The notes beneath the pieces were generated by a model. The model made no database searches. It was not told the DNA's origin and saw only the letters and a program-made list of their open reading frames with translations. A stretch of 64,000 nucleotides of DNA, taken from Zeus faber. Its lineage: Eukaryota; Chordata; Actinopteri; Zeiformes; Zeidae. Shown here piece by piece: positions 1 to 12,339 of this stretch. The stretch spans positions 37,424,320 through 37,488,319 of the forward strand of contig OY482848.1 of assembly GCA_960531495.1 (NCBI GenBank), in the 5' to 3' direction. How positions within the stretch are numbered: the stretch's first letter is position 1; each line of letters starts with the position of its first letter. Both the position numbers and the translations under genes were made by a program.

Positions 1-217
1 GTCTGTCTGTCTGTCTGTCTGTATGAAGAGACACTACTTTATGACATACATCTATCTGTCTGTCTGTCTGTCTGTCTGTATGAAGAGACACTACTTTATT
101 ACATACATCTATCTATCTGTCTGTCAGTCTGTCTGTATGAAGAGACACTACTTTATTACATACATCTATCTGTCTGTCTGTCTGTATGAAGAGACACTAC
201 TTTATTACATACATCTA

Positions 218-250
<33 letters not shown>

Positions 251-732
251 ATGAAGAGACACTACTTTATTACATACATCTATCTGTCTGTCTATCTGTC
301 TGTCTGTCTGTATGAAGAGACACTCTACTTTATTACATTCATCTTTCTGTCTGTCTGTCTGTATGAAGAGACACTACTTTATTACATACATCTATCTGTC
401 TGTCTGTCTGTATGAAGAGACACTACTTTATTACACACATCTATCTATCTATCTGTCTGTCTGTCCGTCTGTCTGTATGAAGAGACACTCTACTTTATTA
501 CATACATCTATCTGTCTGTCTGTCTGTATGAAGAGACACTCTACTTTATTACATACATCTGTCTGTCTGTCTGTTTGTATGAAGAGACACTGTACTTTAT
601 TACATACATCTATCTGTCTGTCTGTCTGTATGAAGAGACACTGTACTTTATTACATACATCTATCTGTCTGTCTGTCTGTATGAAGAGACACTCTACTTT
701 ATTACATACATCTATCTGTCTGTCTGTCACTA
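1..732 (+). repeat. GTCT-rich minisatellite in intron 1 of ZNF gene A
   Basis: Tandem units of about 44-55 bp, each made of a GTCT tract, the core TGTATGAAGAGACACTACTT and a TTATTACATACATCTATC segment. The same repeat in opposite orientation occupies 41517-41811 and 44196-47072, always between ZNF exon 1 and an exon-2 copy. The array runs off the left edge, so its full length and exon 1 of gene A are not visible. Long open frames here simply reflect a periodic sequence without stops and are not genes. Confidence 0.95.
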
Positions 733-845
733 ACAACATTTGACAACATTACACAATACAAGTTGACGTGACCATTAAAGAGCCCTCTCACCTCAGCTTG
801 GACACACTATCCTAGTTTTCTGCACTGACTGTGTCTGTATTTCAG

Positions 846-1172
846 TGTTGCCTCCAGAGCTCCAGCAGCTGTCTGTCTGTAAAGAGGAGCAGCAGGAGAG
901 GAGCCCCAGTCTGGTCAAGGTGGAGCCAGAGCCTCCACACATTAAAGAGGAAGAGGAGGACCTCTGGACCAAGTTCCCATTCCTTCCTGTCTGTGTGAAG
1001 AGTGAAAGTGATGGAGAACGTGCTCAGGACTGTGGAATATCAGAAGCAGCTGGGAGCTTAGATCCAGCTTCTGTTTCACAACCAACTTGTGATGAGAAGC
1101 TCCTCTCTTCAGACTCTTCTCAAACTGAAGATAGTGATGAAGATTGGATGGAGACCCGAGAACGTCAGTCAG
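846..1172 (+). CDS. ZNF gene A, exon 2 (acidic linker exon), partial gene
   Basis: Internal coding exon of a C2H2 zinc-finger gene. The acceptor is the AG at 844-845 after a pyrimidine-rich tract, and the donor GT is at 1173-1174 (TCAG/GTAACG). Both ends are phase 1. The product begins VLPPELQQLSVCKEEQ and continues through PEPPHIKEEEEDLW, the acidic block typical of a large teleost ZNF family, then a Ser/Asp/Glu-rich linker. A close inverted copy lies at 41400-41074 in gene B. Splicing to 4694 keeps frame (G/GA codon, then [13 protein letters not shown]). Exon 1, expected to encode a MAEQ-type helical N-terminus, lies upstream of the window. Function is inferred only as a nuclear DNA-binding regulator. 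Confidence 0.85.
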
Positions 1173-1741
1173 GTAACGTTTTATTGTTTCCTGTTTCGTA
1201 GGGGTGTCGCATTTCTCCAAATCCACCTTTCATTGGACTTTCGATTTTAAGGTCACCATTCCATTTTCCATTTAAACATTTTTTTTGGCACTGACGGCGA
1301 TGCCATTGTTAGACTATCGAGTGTTGATTTGTAAAGAAAACACTTGTTTCTTAATAAGTAACTTTTATCTGAATAATAACAATTATCAAATATAGCTTCA
1401 AGGCAGCACATACGGGTCCAGGTTAGTCATGTTGCTTATGAATTACAGTTTTCCCAGTTCCCATGAAACGCAGCATCACTTCCTACCGACACCAATTTCA
1501 AATATCCAAGTTGACATGGAACGCAGGGTGGACATTCTGCCCACTGCTTCTTTATTGTCTTAGACTTTGGGCTTCTCTTTGGCATGTGGAACACGAAAAC
1601 ACACAAAAAATATGATCTTGTCGACATATTTCACACAATGAATATTTAGCGTCTGCTTTGGATCGGAACTTAAATATCCAAAGGAACACCAAACTATGGA
1701 TGTTTGTGTCCCAACGACACATCATCTTTCTACTTTTCCTC

Positions 1742-1854
<113 letters not shown>

Positions 1855-1953
1855 TAAAACTGGAACTACAACTGGTCACGTGGCTTCTTCCTCTCATAGT
1901 TATGACAGTAAATGAGGGAGAAGAGGAGGAGAGGAATGCAACCAGGAGAGTGC

Positions 1954-2024
1954 TTCAAGATTCAAGATTTTTATTTGTCACATACATATACATACTTCCA
2001 TACATATATGCAGTGAAATGTAAT
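1954..2024 (-). mobile_element. L2-like LINE 3' end fragment
   Basis: About 70 bp starting TTCAAGATTCAAGATTT and matching the 3' terminus of the L2-like element whose long copy ends at about 12890. Only the terminal tail is present, as expected for extreme 5' truncation during target-primed reverse transcription. It sits between two TG tracts. Confidence 0.75.
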
Positions 2025-2031
2025 AAATTGC

Positions 2032-2032
<1 letters not shown>

Positions 2033-2117
<85 letters not shown>
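2033..2117 (+). repeat. (TG)n microsatellite, second tract
   Basis: About 42 TG dinucleotides directly after the LINE tail at 1954-2024, on the same strand as the first TG tract. Confidence 0.98.
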
Positions 2118-2119
<2 letters not shown>

Positions 2120-2159
2120 ATGACTTATCCCCATTGGTTCTAGTGTAGAAGGTTGGTAT

Positions 2160-2995
2160 TATGTGGGGCCTTCAAGCAGCGGAAAGAGCCCCGAAGCCCC
2201 CCGAACTCCGCAGCCTCGTAGACACCCTACGGCTGCAGGAAAGCCCCGAGCACCCTGCCCTGTGGGCACCCCTGGGCCCCCAGAGAAGCCAGAGGGCCGT
2301 GGAGCAACTCCCACACCCAGCCCCTTGTTGAGTGTTAATGAGCACCCAGAGCCACAACCTGGATATATAGAAAAATGTGGGCTGGACCTATCTGGGTACC
2401 TGTCCTCTGGCACTCTCGGTGCGCGGGGCTCTCGTCGCTGTGGAGCCGGGCTTTGGGTGGGGGGGCCGTCTGTCACCCTCTGTTCTGTGGTTCACATGTG
2501 CAACGGCCGGGGGCTGGTCAGGGGCCTGATGGGGGTGCGGAGATGCCCGGCATGGTGGAGGCCCATGGTAGGCTGCTCTACGCTCATGGCTGGCACTCAA
2601 TGCACAGCGACCAGCCACGGGCCTGTTGGCCTTTGCTCCCACTGCGCAGCTTCTTTGTGGCGGGTGCCCCGGGTGTCGGGGTTGGTGGAGGGCTCATATA
2701 TCTGGTGGCCTGCTGCCATCAGCAGGGGATGGGTGGCTGACATCCAGGTGCCCTGCACTAAGCACACTTGGCTACGTGGATGGGCACTCAGGGCTCGAGG
2801 CTGGATGGGGCGTCTGGTCAGCTGTGGTGAGCCAGCAGGGCCCACGCGGCCCACCCGGTGGGCAGTTTGGGTGGGATGTGTGTCTGTTGGTACGGGACCT
2901 GACTCCGGGCCTGCGGTCAGTGCCTGGCATGCGCGGCCCGGGTTCAGCACCTGCGTGTTGTGCCTGCCTGTCTTGAGTAACCTTACGGTCTAAAA
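2160..2995. other. GC-rich island of unknown origin in ZNF gene A intron
   Basis: About 830 bp clearly richer in G+C than the AT-rich flanks, with long overlapping open frames on both strands (276 codons on +, 121 and 117 on others). The predicted proteins are Pro/Gly/Arg/Trp-rich with no recognised domain, and the simultaneous frames are what high GC alone gives. It may be part of an unrecognised retroelement; I do not call a gene. Confidence 0.5.
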
Positions 2996-4693
2996 CCTTC
3001 TTTCTCTCCTTACTCTCATCCCATGACAAGTGGGATCTGACTCACCTCGACTGTGCTGTGCCAAAAGTAGATTTAAAAGCGGCTCCACTTCAGGTTACAA
3101 ACCACGGGCAGTGCCGCCGTGATCAATCCACCTGTGACGTGTGGGGAGGGGGCTTCCCCGGCAGGAAGCAGAAGTGTTGCGCCTCCTCGGTGTCCTCAGT
3201 CCCGCAGCAGCATGATTTCTCCGATCCCAGATATAAACTCAAATACTGGACAATTTTACTCACAAAAGCTTAAAAATGTAATGCTTATTTCGATCTTGAA
3301 TCTAAATCGTGACACCCCTACTGTTTAATCATCTCCACATCGCTGGTTGACTGGATCGATGTCGGCAAGTTATCATATCCTCAATATTGCAGAATTTAAG
3401 AATCATAAAGCTAAATTGTATAAACACTACAGACATTCATAATACTAGTTCAACTTTATTGACATGCATATTTAGGTTAAATAAGCGGTTTACCTCTTCT
3501 TTCTACGACAAACATTTCTTCTTTTCTTTTCTTTTCTAACATTTTGTCAAGGCACAGTGCTTTACGTGTTCTTTACTTAACATCCAAAATGATTGATACC
3601 AGGGCTAGACAGTAACGGCGCCCGATTGCCCCTGGCAACCAGATTGAGTCAACTGGCAACCAATTTGTGGCCACTAAATATAGACAGCAAAATGTGCTCC
3701 CCAAAACAAATACATTTGTTGCATTAGCGATATTTAAATATTTCTGTTACACTCGGAACCAGAATGCTGCATGTGCATTGGTCCATTTACTCACATCCAC
3801 ACAGGCACCTGTTTAGAGTCAATGGCAAAGCATATAACGCTGTTTGACTGTGGAGTTCACAGGCTCGGAAAAATGTAATGCGTGTCGGAAGTGATGCGTT
3901 CATTGGAACTCGGAAAATTGTTGGATACCACCATCATAAGTATATTTCAGACCTTTTTTCACCATATTTGTGATTGCATCCCTGTGCAGGTAACTAAAAC
4001 TAAACTAAAAACTAAAACTAGCGGTGAAAAAACATTTTACTTAAAACCAGACACAAAAATAAGGAAAAATAACTGAACACATATTGTGTCCTCACAAAAC
4101 CCACTAAAAATAAAAAAGTATACAGGAAATGTCTTTAGTTTTAGCCTTTTTTTTTGTCAGTTTGCTCAAATTTGTCAACATATAGCCCTTACAATACAGA
4201 TACCAGTTCTTATCTTTGTAGACAGACCATTAATAATGGGTGTGGCTCAGACCTCGTCTGGAGGAGAGCTACTTTTAAATGGAAAGATGCAAATTAGAAT
4301 TTAGTCTGAGTGTGATCAGGCAAAGTGTGACCAGAGGAGGTAGTGTTATCACAACTGTTGTCTGTCTTGACTTGTTTCTTTCCCTCTGAAGATTCAAATT
4401 CTGTAAAGTATCAGATAAAAAACAAACTCCAAAGAATTTTGTTCAGTTACTGTAATAATGATTTCCAATATTTTATTAAGTCACATTTTCATTATTAAGC
4501 TGATTTATAACTGCATAGTATCTTAATTACTCAAACTGGAAGGTGGTAATGGCAACCATATTTTCAGTTTCGGCAACCACTTTTAACTAAGTGTTGAGCC
4601 CTGTGACCATCTCTGACTTTTTCTTTTTATTCCATCCTTTTCTTTCTTTCTGTCTTTCTTTCTTTCTTTCTTTCTTTTTTTTTTTTCTTCCAG
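2996..4693 (+). other. Remainder of ZNF gene A intron 2
   Basis: Mostly AT-rich sequence without a recognised gene. It ends with a CT/TTTC-rich run (about 4620-4690) that supplies the polypyrimidine tract for the acceptor at 4692-4693. The first ~100 bp of this intron (1173-1270) has an inverted counterpart at about 41073-40990 in gene B. Confidence 0.6.
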
Positions 4694-5280
4694 GAGTGAA
4701 ATCCCATTTGGATGAGACAGACTTTTCATCAAGTGAACTCCAAATTCATGAACGTATCCACACAGGATACAAAGAATTGTACCGCTGTAAGCAGTGTGGG
4801 AAAGGATTCAGTCGATCAGGGAATCTCAAGAAACATCAGCTTATTCACACAGGAGAACGGCCTTATGAATGTCAGCTGTGTGGGAAAGGATTTAGGGAAT
4901 CAGCAAATCTCAAGGTACATGAGCGTATTCACACAGGAGACAAGCCATACAAATGTCAACGGTGTGGGAAAGGATTTAGACAATCGGCAAATCTCGAAAG
5001 ACATGAGCGTATTCACACAGGAGAACGGCCGTTCAAATGTCAACAGTGTGGGAAAGGATTCAGGGAATCAGGGAATCTCAAGAAACATCAGCATGTTCAC
5101 ACAGGAGAACGGCCGTACAAATGTCAACAGTGTGGGAAAGGATTCAGTCAATCAGGATCTCTTAAGAAACATCAGCGTACTCACACAGGAGAACGGCCGT
5201 ACAAATGTCAACAGTGTGGAAAAAGATTCAGTCAATCAGGATCTCTTAAGATTCATCAGCGTACCCACACAGGAGAATGA
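4694..5280 (+). CDS. ZNF gene A, terminal exon with six C2H2 zinc fingers
   Basis: Last coding exon, starting after the AG at 4692-4693 and ending at TGA 5278-5280. After a short leader ([16 protein letters not shown]) and a relic HERIHTG linker come six Kruppel-type fingers of the form C-x2-C-x12-H-x3-H joined by TGE(R/K)P or TGDKP linkers, each with the CGKGF or CGKRF core. Recognition-helix residues (-1,2,3,6) read RGNK, EANV, QANR, EGNK, QGSK, QGSI. The frame stops inside the last linker: CGG (Arg) is replaced by TGA compared with the preceding linkers, while the following bases still resemble the terminal CQQ-stop of gene B. The fold is certain; target and role are not known. Confidence 0.9.
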
Positions 5281-5508
5281 CCGTAACAATGTCAACAGTA
5301 AAACAAAAATCAGGATTATAGGAACTAGCACATTTACTTTGATCTTACAACTGGAAATCACTGTCTAACAGCCACGAGCAGGGAGCCTAGACATAGACCG
5401 TTACTTGATCAATGCATTAGTGCAACTACCTGCAATGCCATGTGTCTACCATGGGAGATTATATGTATTTTAGAAAAAACAATCCAAATACTTTTTGAAG
5501 CAAACGTA

Positions 5509-7135
5509 CAGTGCTGCTTGAAAGTATGTGAACCCCTTGAGCAGTTTAGATGTTTCTGTTGTTTTACCATGATTTCCTTATTTTATCATCACCAGTTTTT
5601 ATGTATGAAATGTCAGATATATGTTTATCAATTGCATGTACTTGTTTAGTGTGACTTGTTTAAGTCGCCCAAAAACTACATGAAACATGGAATTAGTGTT
5701 TGTGCAAAAGTAAGTGAACCCCAAGCTGCATTGGTTAAGTCAAGCAGGTAACAGACTCAGGTCAAACACATTTGGGTGCTAAATGAATCATTTAAGCAGA
5801 CCAATGAAATGAGACATCCTTGGTAAAGTGTTTGGCCTGCACTAATTAAAAGAGAGAGGAAACCAACCAAACCACTGTGGTCCCATACAAATCAACAATG
5901 CCGAGAGCAAAGGAGACATCCGAGCACATGAAGAAGAGGGTAGTGACAGCCCATCGGTCTGGGGAGGGCTATAAGACCATCTCCAAAAGATTCCAGCTCC
6001 ATCCATCCACTGTGAGACAAATCATTTACAAATGGAAGGCCTTCAACATGACAGCAACTCTGCCTAGAAGTGGACGCCCATCAAAACTATCACCCAGAAG
6101 CCCCAGAAGAATAATAAATCAGGTAAAGGCCAACCCACACCTCACCTCTAGAGAGTTGCAGACCTCTCTGGTAGCATCTGGGACAAATGTGCATGCGTCT
6201 ACAATCAGACGAAAATTGAATAGCCATGACATTCATGGGAGGGTTGCTAGAAGGAAGCCTCTGCTCTCAAAAAAGAACAAAGCTGCCCATTTCAACTTTG
6301 CCAGAGAGCACTTGGACAAACCAGAGGCCTTCTGGAAGTCCATTCTCTGGAAAGACGAGTCCAAAATGGAATTATTTGGTCACAATCAAAACCACCGTGT
6401 TTGAAGAAAAGCCAACACTGCATATGAAGAAAAGAACCTCCTCCAACAGTGAAGCATGGGGGTGGAAATGTGAAGGTCTGGGGCTGCTTTTCTGCTTCTG
6501 GACCTGGACGACTCCATATTATCCAAGGAACCATGTATTCTCAGGCGTATCAACAAATTCTTGACCAGAATTTCCTGCCATCAGTCAGGGAGTTGAAGCT
6601 GGGACGAAAAGACAATGACCCAAAGCATTCCAGCAAAACTACAAAGGAATTGTTTCAGAGAAAGAGGATTCGTACTCTGGATTGGCCTAGTCAAAGTCCT
6701 GACCTTAATCCAACTGAAATGTTGTGGCGAGACCTGAAGAAGTTGGTACAAACCAGATGTCCCTCCAACCTCTCTCAACTGGCTGAGTTCTGCAAGGAGG
6801 AGTGGGCAAAAATCCCCATAAGCAGATGCGAGAGACTGGTTAGTGGTTACAGAAGACGTTTGGTTGAAGTAGTGGCTGAGAAAGGAGGAGCCACAAGCTA
6901 CTAATAAAAGGGTTCACATACTTTTGCACATGTTACATTTTCAGTTTTTGTGAATTAAACCACCTTTGTTGAATGAAATAATGAAAATATATCTAATTTT
7001 GTGTGTGTGTCCATTGTTTGGAAGGTGTGCTTTACAAATTGGGATTTGGATGTATGTTTAATAAGGTTGTTTTAATGTTTTTCACAAAAACAGTGACCAT
7101 GTCTGGGGGGGTTCACAAACTTTCAAGGAGCACTG
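5509..7135 (+). mobile_element. Tc1-like DNA transposon, nearly full length, inactivated
   Basis: Ends are TACAGTGCTGCTTGAAAGT on the left and the inverted form AAGGAGCACTGTA on the right, flanked by TA target sites at 5507-5508 and 7136-7137. Terminal inverted repeats of about 28 bp have a few mismatches. It contains one transposase gene in two frames. It lies just downstream of ZNF gene A. Confidence 0.93.
5898..6904 (+). pseudogene. Tc1-like transposase, broken by a stop and frameshift
   Basis: DDE transposase of the Tc1/mariner superfamily. Frame 1 (from MPRAKETSEH at 5898) holds the paired helix-turn-helix DNA-binding region (RQIIYKWK), a GRPSK-type hook and the first catalytic Asp in LWKDESKMELFG. 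It ends at TGA 6402-6404, where the conserved Trp codon TGG after V is changed. A base is lost between about 6404 and 6450, so the rest (KHGGGNVKVWG onward) lies in another frame. The second Asp (KDNDPKHSSK) and the Glu in SPDLNPTEMLW are present, and the protein ends GGATSY. All three catalytic acids remain, but the frame is broken. Confidence 0.92.
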
Positions 7136-7189
7136 TATGTGGAGATAAATTCCCAACTCCAATTGCATCCTAAAGCATGCCATTTTGCT

Positions 7190-8660
7190 ATTGAGACCCT
7201 TGTTAAGTTATCTATAACAAAATCTATTTGGCAAAATAGGAGAGTAATACAGTCACACTCTGAAACAGTGATACAGTCTCTCCTCGTTCATTTGTCCGGA
7301 GGGAGTTCTTATACATACAAAGAGTTGGGCGTCGTCTTGTAACTACGGCCCTAGTTCCGTGATTCGTCCGTTGTCCTGTGACTACGCCCCTAGTTTCAAG
7401 TTCATACAATAATACATAATGTGTGTTTATTTAAAAGATATTGATAATGTTACAGTTTGGCACTTTTACAGTTTACAATGTTATGGTGCAAGATAACTAT
7501 CAGAGCAGGCATGCACAGCTGGCAGTTGTTTTTCACTACCCTGTATGTCTCAGTAAGAAGCACTGTCTGGAGTAGATCAGCAGTAACTGTGAAGAGAAAT
7601 TAGTGTTCTGGATGTCTCAAACATATGCACCTGGCTTTACTTCAGCAACCCAAAGTACTCGTATGTGCGAACATCATATTGTCACATCTCTACACACTCA
7701 CTGGAGCAGAAGGGGATGTGGTACGAATATCACGAGCTGCAGAATAACAAGATACAGACAACTCCAAGGGTAGCATGATCCTCCTAGTTATGTCTGCATT
7801 ATGTTGTATGAAAAAAGCATGCGAGCATTGGTTATATGAAGAAAGCATCAATTGTCTAATTTTTCTGTGACATTGCTCCATTTTCTTCCCGATGTAACAA
7901 ACGCCTTAAGGAAAATGCAAAAATGATTATAACAAAAGATATGTTTTAAGCTGGGTGTCGTTGGAGATGGAGGTTACTGGCACTTGACTACCATCGGTTG
8001 GGAGCGTGACTTCAGTACATGTCCGATGACTGTCCATCGTCACTGTCTATTTGGTCCCCTGGAGGGTCGTGGGACTTTCTTGCAGTGGGATATGTGCACC
8101 CACGTTTGTTGTTCTGCTACCTTAACTGGTTGAGCTGGTGAGGAGCATTTGGAATGGGCCCGGGAATCGGGCCGAGTTCCATCTCTTTCTCTGGAAGTCA
8201 AAGATTACCACCCAGCAACCTGGTGAAAGTCGTGCCATGGTTCTTCAAGTGAGACGGTAGGTTTGCTGCTGTATGGACTTCAACACTTGGGTGAGAGACA
8301 CACAGTATGACAACATTGCTTGATCTACGTTATGTAATTTATCCTTGGCTTTGACGGAGGGAGACAGACCTAACCACATTGGTCTCCCTGTCATAACCTC
8401 ATGCAGGGAGTGTCCGCTCACACAATGTGATCGTCCTGGCATTCCCATCATAACTAGTGGCAGGCATGAAACTCAAATGACTTTGGTTTCAGTCATGGTT
8501 TTAGTTCGTTTATTTTTTATCTTTCCATTTGCTGTTTCCACAGCGCCACCGCTTTGTGGGTTATAAGAGCAATGAAACCTGACCTGGATCCCTGGATAAG
8601 CAGAGAGTTCCTTCAGCACTTGGCTGCTAAAGTGAGAACCATTATCCCAGCTCACCCTCA
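7190..8660 (-). mobile_element. Endogenous retrovirus relic (integrase core to 3' region)
   Basis: Reading the minus strand from 8660, a retroviral integrase core is visible with the motifs WDNGSHF (second Asp region) and GGAVETANGKIKNK, which holds the Glu region. The following sequence (8450-7340) matches the outer parts of both palindrome arms, including the strings around TACGCCCCTAGTT. Numerous stops and frameshifts break it. It is an old copy with no intact gene. The arms appear to be younger relatives of this block with an extra ~650 bp insert. Confidence 0.7.
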
Positions 8661-9119
8661 CTGGGATCCCTGTTGGAGAATTTCTCCTGCGTGGTCAGTG
8701 AGGTTAATCTGCCTGCTACAGGAAAACAAAACTGAGTATTAAAGATATTTATTCTGCCGAATAAAAAGAAAGATTCAGCGCTGCTCCAAAGCAGTGTTCT
8801 GACCAGTCTGCTCCTGCTTCTGACAGAGGGCTTTACACTGATGAAAGGTTGTGTACCATTTGTAAGGTGTCATTTACAGGACTATCCCCCCCTCAATCAA
8901 CTGATCAAATCAAATCAATCATTGGAGCTCATATAATGGTTTAACAGTCAAACTCAGGTCACAGGTACAATCTTACTATGCCATAAAACAAACACACAAT
9001 GCTCTGTCAAGTTACCCTTGTTTCCATACAAGTTTGAGTGAGGATGGAATGTGATCTGTTTTTTTCAATACGACAATAGACATTGTTTACAAAAACAGTC
9101 TCTTCATATAAACTGGATC

Positions 9120-9545
9120 TGGTGTAAGTGAGAGTGGGTTTGTGGGAGCGGCTGTTATTTAAGTCCTGCTGTCGAACTGTGTGTCCAGGGTTGGTTAATC
9201 AACAGGATGATGGCGATCGTAATGAGGAAGATGATCACAGAGACTTGACCAATCTTTTCCTCCATTAGAATTGTGATCTCAGTTCACGTTCAATAATTCT
9301 CCATTGTTGTCGTTTTTCTGGTCCTCTGGAAGGTTGGGGACTTTCTTGCAATGAGATGGGTGTACCCACAGTGGTAGTTCTGCGATCTTTGGTGCCGCAG
9401 TGGTAAGAAGGATATGGAACGACCACTGGAATCTGGCAAAGTTCTAGCGTTGACCACCCAGTCACCTGGTCGTGTAGTGGTCCTTCAAGTTGGACTGGTA
9501 GCATTGCTTTGACCTGGGAATATAGATTTTAACACTTGGATGGGA
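9120..9545 (-). mobile_element. Second endogenous retrovirus fragment (post-integrase region)
   Basis: Diverged copy of the same segment seen at 17440-17930, 27310-27800 and 7950-8290. Shared landmarks include the GGGGACTTTCTTGCAATGAG stretch and the TCAAGTTGGACTGGTAGC-like stretch. It has several stops and no intact frame. It suggests two partial copies of one element side by side on the minus strand. Confidence 0.6.
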
Positions 9546-9901
9546 GACATGCATTATTAACCATGACAGAGTACTTGGAATAAAAGAAAACTGGCGGTAG
9601 AAACGCCTCTTCCTGCATTGCTCAAAGCACAATCATTATGTTTACTGAATTCTCTGACTATCCCTCCTTTTTGACAAATGGTACTTACTATATGTCAAAC
9701 AAGTAAAACAATGAAAAACTAGTGGGAGAGATACGGCAGATAGATGCAGTACAGTACATGCAGTACCAAGTGGCTCTACCACTACAATAATTCAGTGCAG
9801 GATGCCTTTGAGTAGAGGAAAAACAAGATTAGTGAGGAATCCTGTTTCCTCATTTGTGGAGGAGACAACCATCATTAGACAAGATCATGAAGATCATGAA
9901 G

Positions 9902-10548
9902 ATCATGAAGGATCCTCATCACCCCAACAACGGACTGTTTCAGCTGCTGCGGTCAGGCAAGCGCCTCCGCAGTCACGCAGCGAGAACAGAGACTGAGACT
10001 GAGTTTCTTCCCTCAAGCCATTAGAACTGTCAACGCTGACCTCACCAGGGGTCCTAACTGAGCCATGCACTAGGCTCCACTACCTACTGTACTGTATGTA
10101 GCATACTGTACCGCATACTGTATCACTGTTCAGGGTTGTTCGTGATGCCGTATTGCTGCGCCGTACTGTTGTATACTGTGCTGTATTATCCCAAACACTT
10201 CCTCACACTATTCACATTCACATGCCACTTTAATTCACATGCCACTTTAAATGCACATATCTGTATATACATAGCCATATTCCTTCAACCTATTCCATTT
10301 TATTTCAATTTATTTTTTATTGTATTTTATTCTATATATTTTTTATCTTATTCTATAAGTATTCCACTTACTGTATTACGTTTTAGGAGTCAGTTAGTCG
10401 GTCTATTAGAAAGGAATTTTCTACTTTTTATTTTATTTTCTATTTTTTCCTAGGACATATTGTGTTGCATTACATTTCACTGCATATATGTATGGAAGTA
10501 TGTATATGTATGTGACAAATAAAAAATCTTGAATCTTGAATCTTGAAC
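9902..10548 (+). mobile_element. L2-like LINE, 5'-truncated 3' end
   Basis: Encodes the last residues of the reverse-transcriptase ORF (compare FQLLRSGKRLRSH in the copy at 13363-14100) followed by the 3' UTR and the terminal repeats ATCTTGAATCTTGAATCTTG. Just before it is a threefold GATCATGAA repeat derived from its first bases. It is opposite in orientation to the copy at 12890-14970. Confidence 0.85.
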
Positions 10549-12310
10549 AAGAGAAATATCAGATATGATGGCTTTGTTGGCTGCGTTGGCTCCAACATTT
10601 CCTATAGAGATGGGGTCAAGTACATTAATGTTAACAACACAAATAGGAAGATCAAAATGGGTGTGGGGGGGGGGGGGGGGGTGGTTATTACATCAAAACA
10701 TTAAACGGATGTTCTGTATGTCTAATTAATCAGCTACACCGCACCATATCACAATTGCCTGTACATATTCATGCAACCAGATAAAACAAAAGACAGTTTA
10801 CAAAAGATAGAAAAAAAACCCACAACCGGTTGTACAAAGATAGACAAACACTGTTTTATACAAAAAACAGATGATGGACAGACAAACAAAACGAAATGCC
10901 TCCTTTTTGTTGTACTCATGAGTTTAAATCATCGTAGTTTATTGTTGTGATCCAGCAAACTGAACATGGAGCCGGTGCAAAAGCTTGTTTGAAAAGCATC
11001 AAAAATGTTTGCCCGTCTAATGGCTGGGCAAACGCTGCCTCATTCCACGATCCGAAAACAACAATAACAACAACAGCCAAGAAAGGCCATGCCAGGGTAC
11101 GACCCTGAGGAGAAAAAATAAAAACTAAATAAAATAAAAGTTATAAGGAAAAAAAGAAACTACGTGACCATCTTGTTCTAAGTATTTTAGGAAGTCCTGT
11201 GTATCCACCACACAAGCAGATCAATAAACCATCAAGATTCGAATTAATGTGCTACCATTAATAAACTCAAAATTAGTCAAAATAAATTTCCGTAATGTGG
11301 CAGAAGAAAAACACCACACCAGAGGCTCCACATAACTTCAACAATAAGTTAAACAACTAGAGAGGGCAAGGAACAAATGTGATTCACATACCAAAACATT
11401 TAAAGATTTTGCGTTCAATACTGTATTTCTAATTTTATATAATTTTTATTGATAAGCTTAAAGGTACAATTCATAACTACAAACAATAAGCCTGAAATCT
11501 CAGCAGTCATCAATCCAATAGAAACCTAACTGCCGTTGATCAATAACATTTGATCAACTATCCATTATCTCACGGTCAATTTACATTGCCCAACTCCTAA
11601 AAAGAAATCACATAATTATGTGTCTAGCATTGAACTGCTAGTCCCCTTTGGCCAGGGAATATTCAACTATAAGTCACATCCTTCTGCAGTCTGATTAGAG
11701 AAAATCGATAGGTTATTTGGCATTTGCAATCAAGTTAACACCTTTACTTAAAAAAAACCCCATACAGTATTATGATAATGATATAGCCACCATTCAAATT
11801 GAGACCATCTAAAACCTAGAAGGGCTATTATTAACATATTGGCAAATTAATGAAGCAATCACTTTCATCTATAATCTGTGGCTAGTTCTGTTTCTACTCA
11901 ATAATTTAATTTACTAACTATTCAAACCTTTCCCTGAAATGTTGGAAAATTATTTAATTGAAATTCACCAATATTTTTACTAGAATGTCGTTTTTCTTAG
12001 AGAACATTTATTAATCTGTAAACTATCAGGTTAGACAGATTGATAAAACAATGGCTATGAACAGAAGCAGCCCCCATGGTAATCACACAGATATCCTTTC
12101 CAGCAGGACTTGGTCAGTCATTCCACAGCTCTCAGTTGGATCAGAAAAACATTCCGATTGCAGTCATTCAGTTTGATGTTTTGTCTGATGCAAAATCGGT
12201 CTCTTGCATGTTAAAGCATAATTTATCAGCCATTTTATTTTAGGCCTGCTATTTCCTCTTTATCTTAAGTTGTTAGCCAGTTCCTCTTGATTTAGTCTCA
12301 TACTACAGTG
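10549..12310. other. No recognised gene
   Basis: AT-rich sequence with a poly-G run at about 10665-10681 and scattered A/T tracts. I see no coding region, no paired terminal repeats and no clear similarity to the other repeats in the window. Confidence 0.5.
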
Positions 12311-12339
12311 ATGACAAATTATGGCAGAGATTACTGGGC

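Noticed and set aside
23-743. Open frames reading MKRHYFITYIYLSV repeats on both strands (also 41.5-41.8 and 44.2-47.1 kb)
   Set aside because: They arise because the minisatellite unit rarely contains stops; there is no start context, domain or splice support, and the arrays lie in introns.
2163-2993. 276-codon open frame in the GC-rich island
   Set aside because: Equally long frames occur on the opposite strand and other phases, composition is low complexity, and no domain is recognisable.
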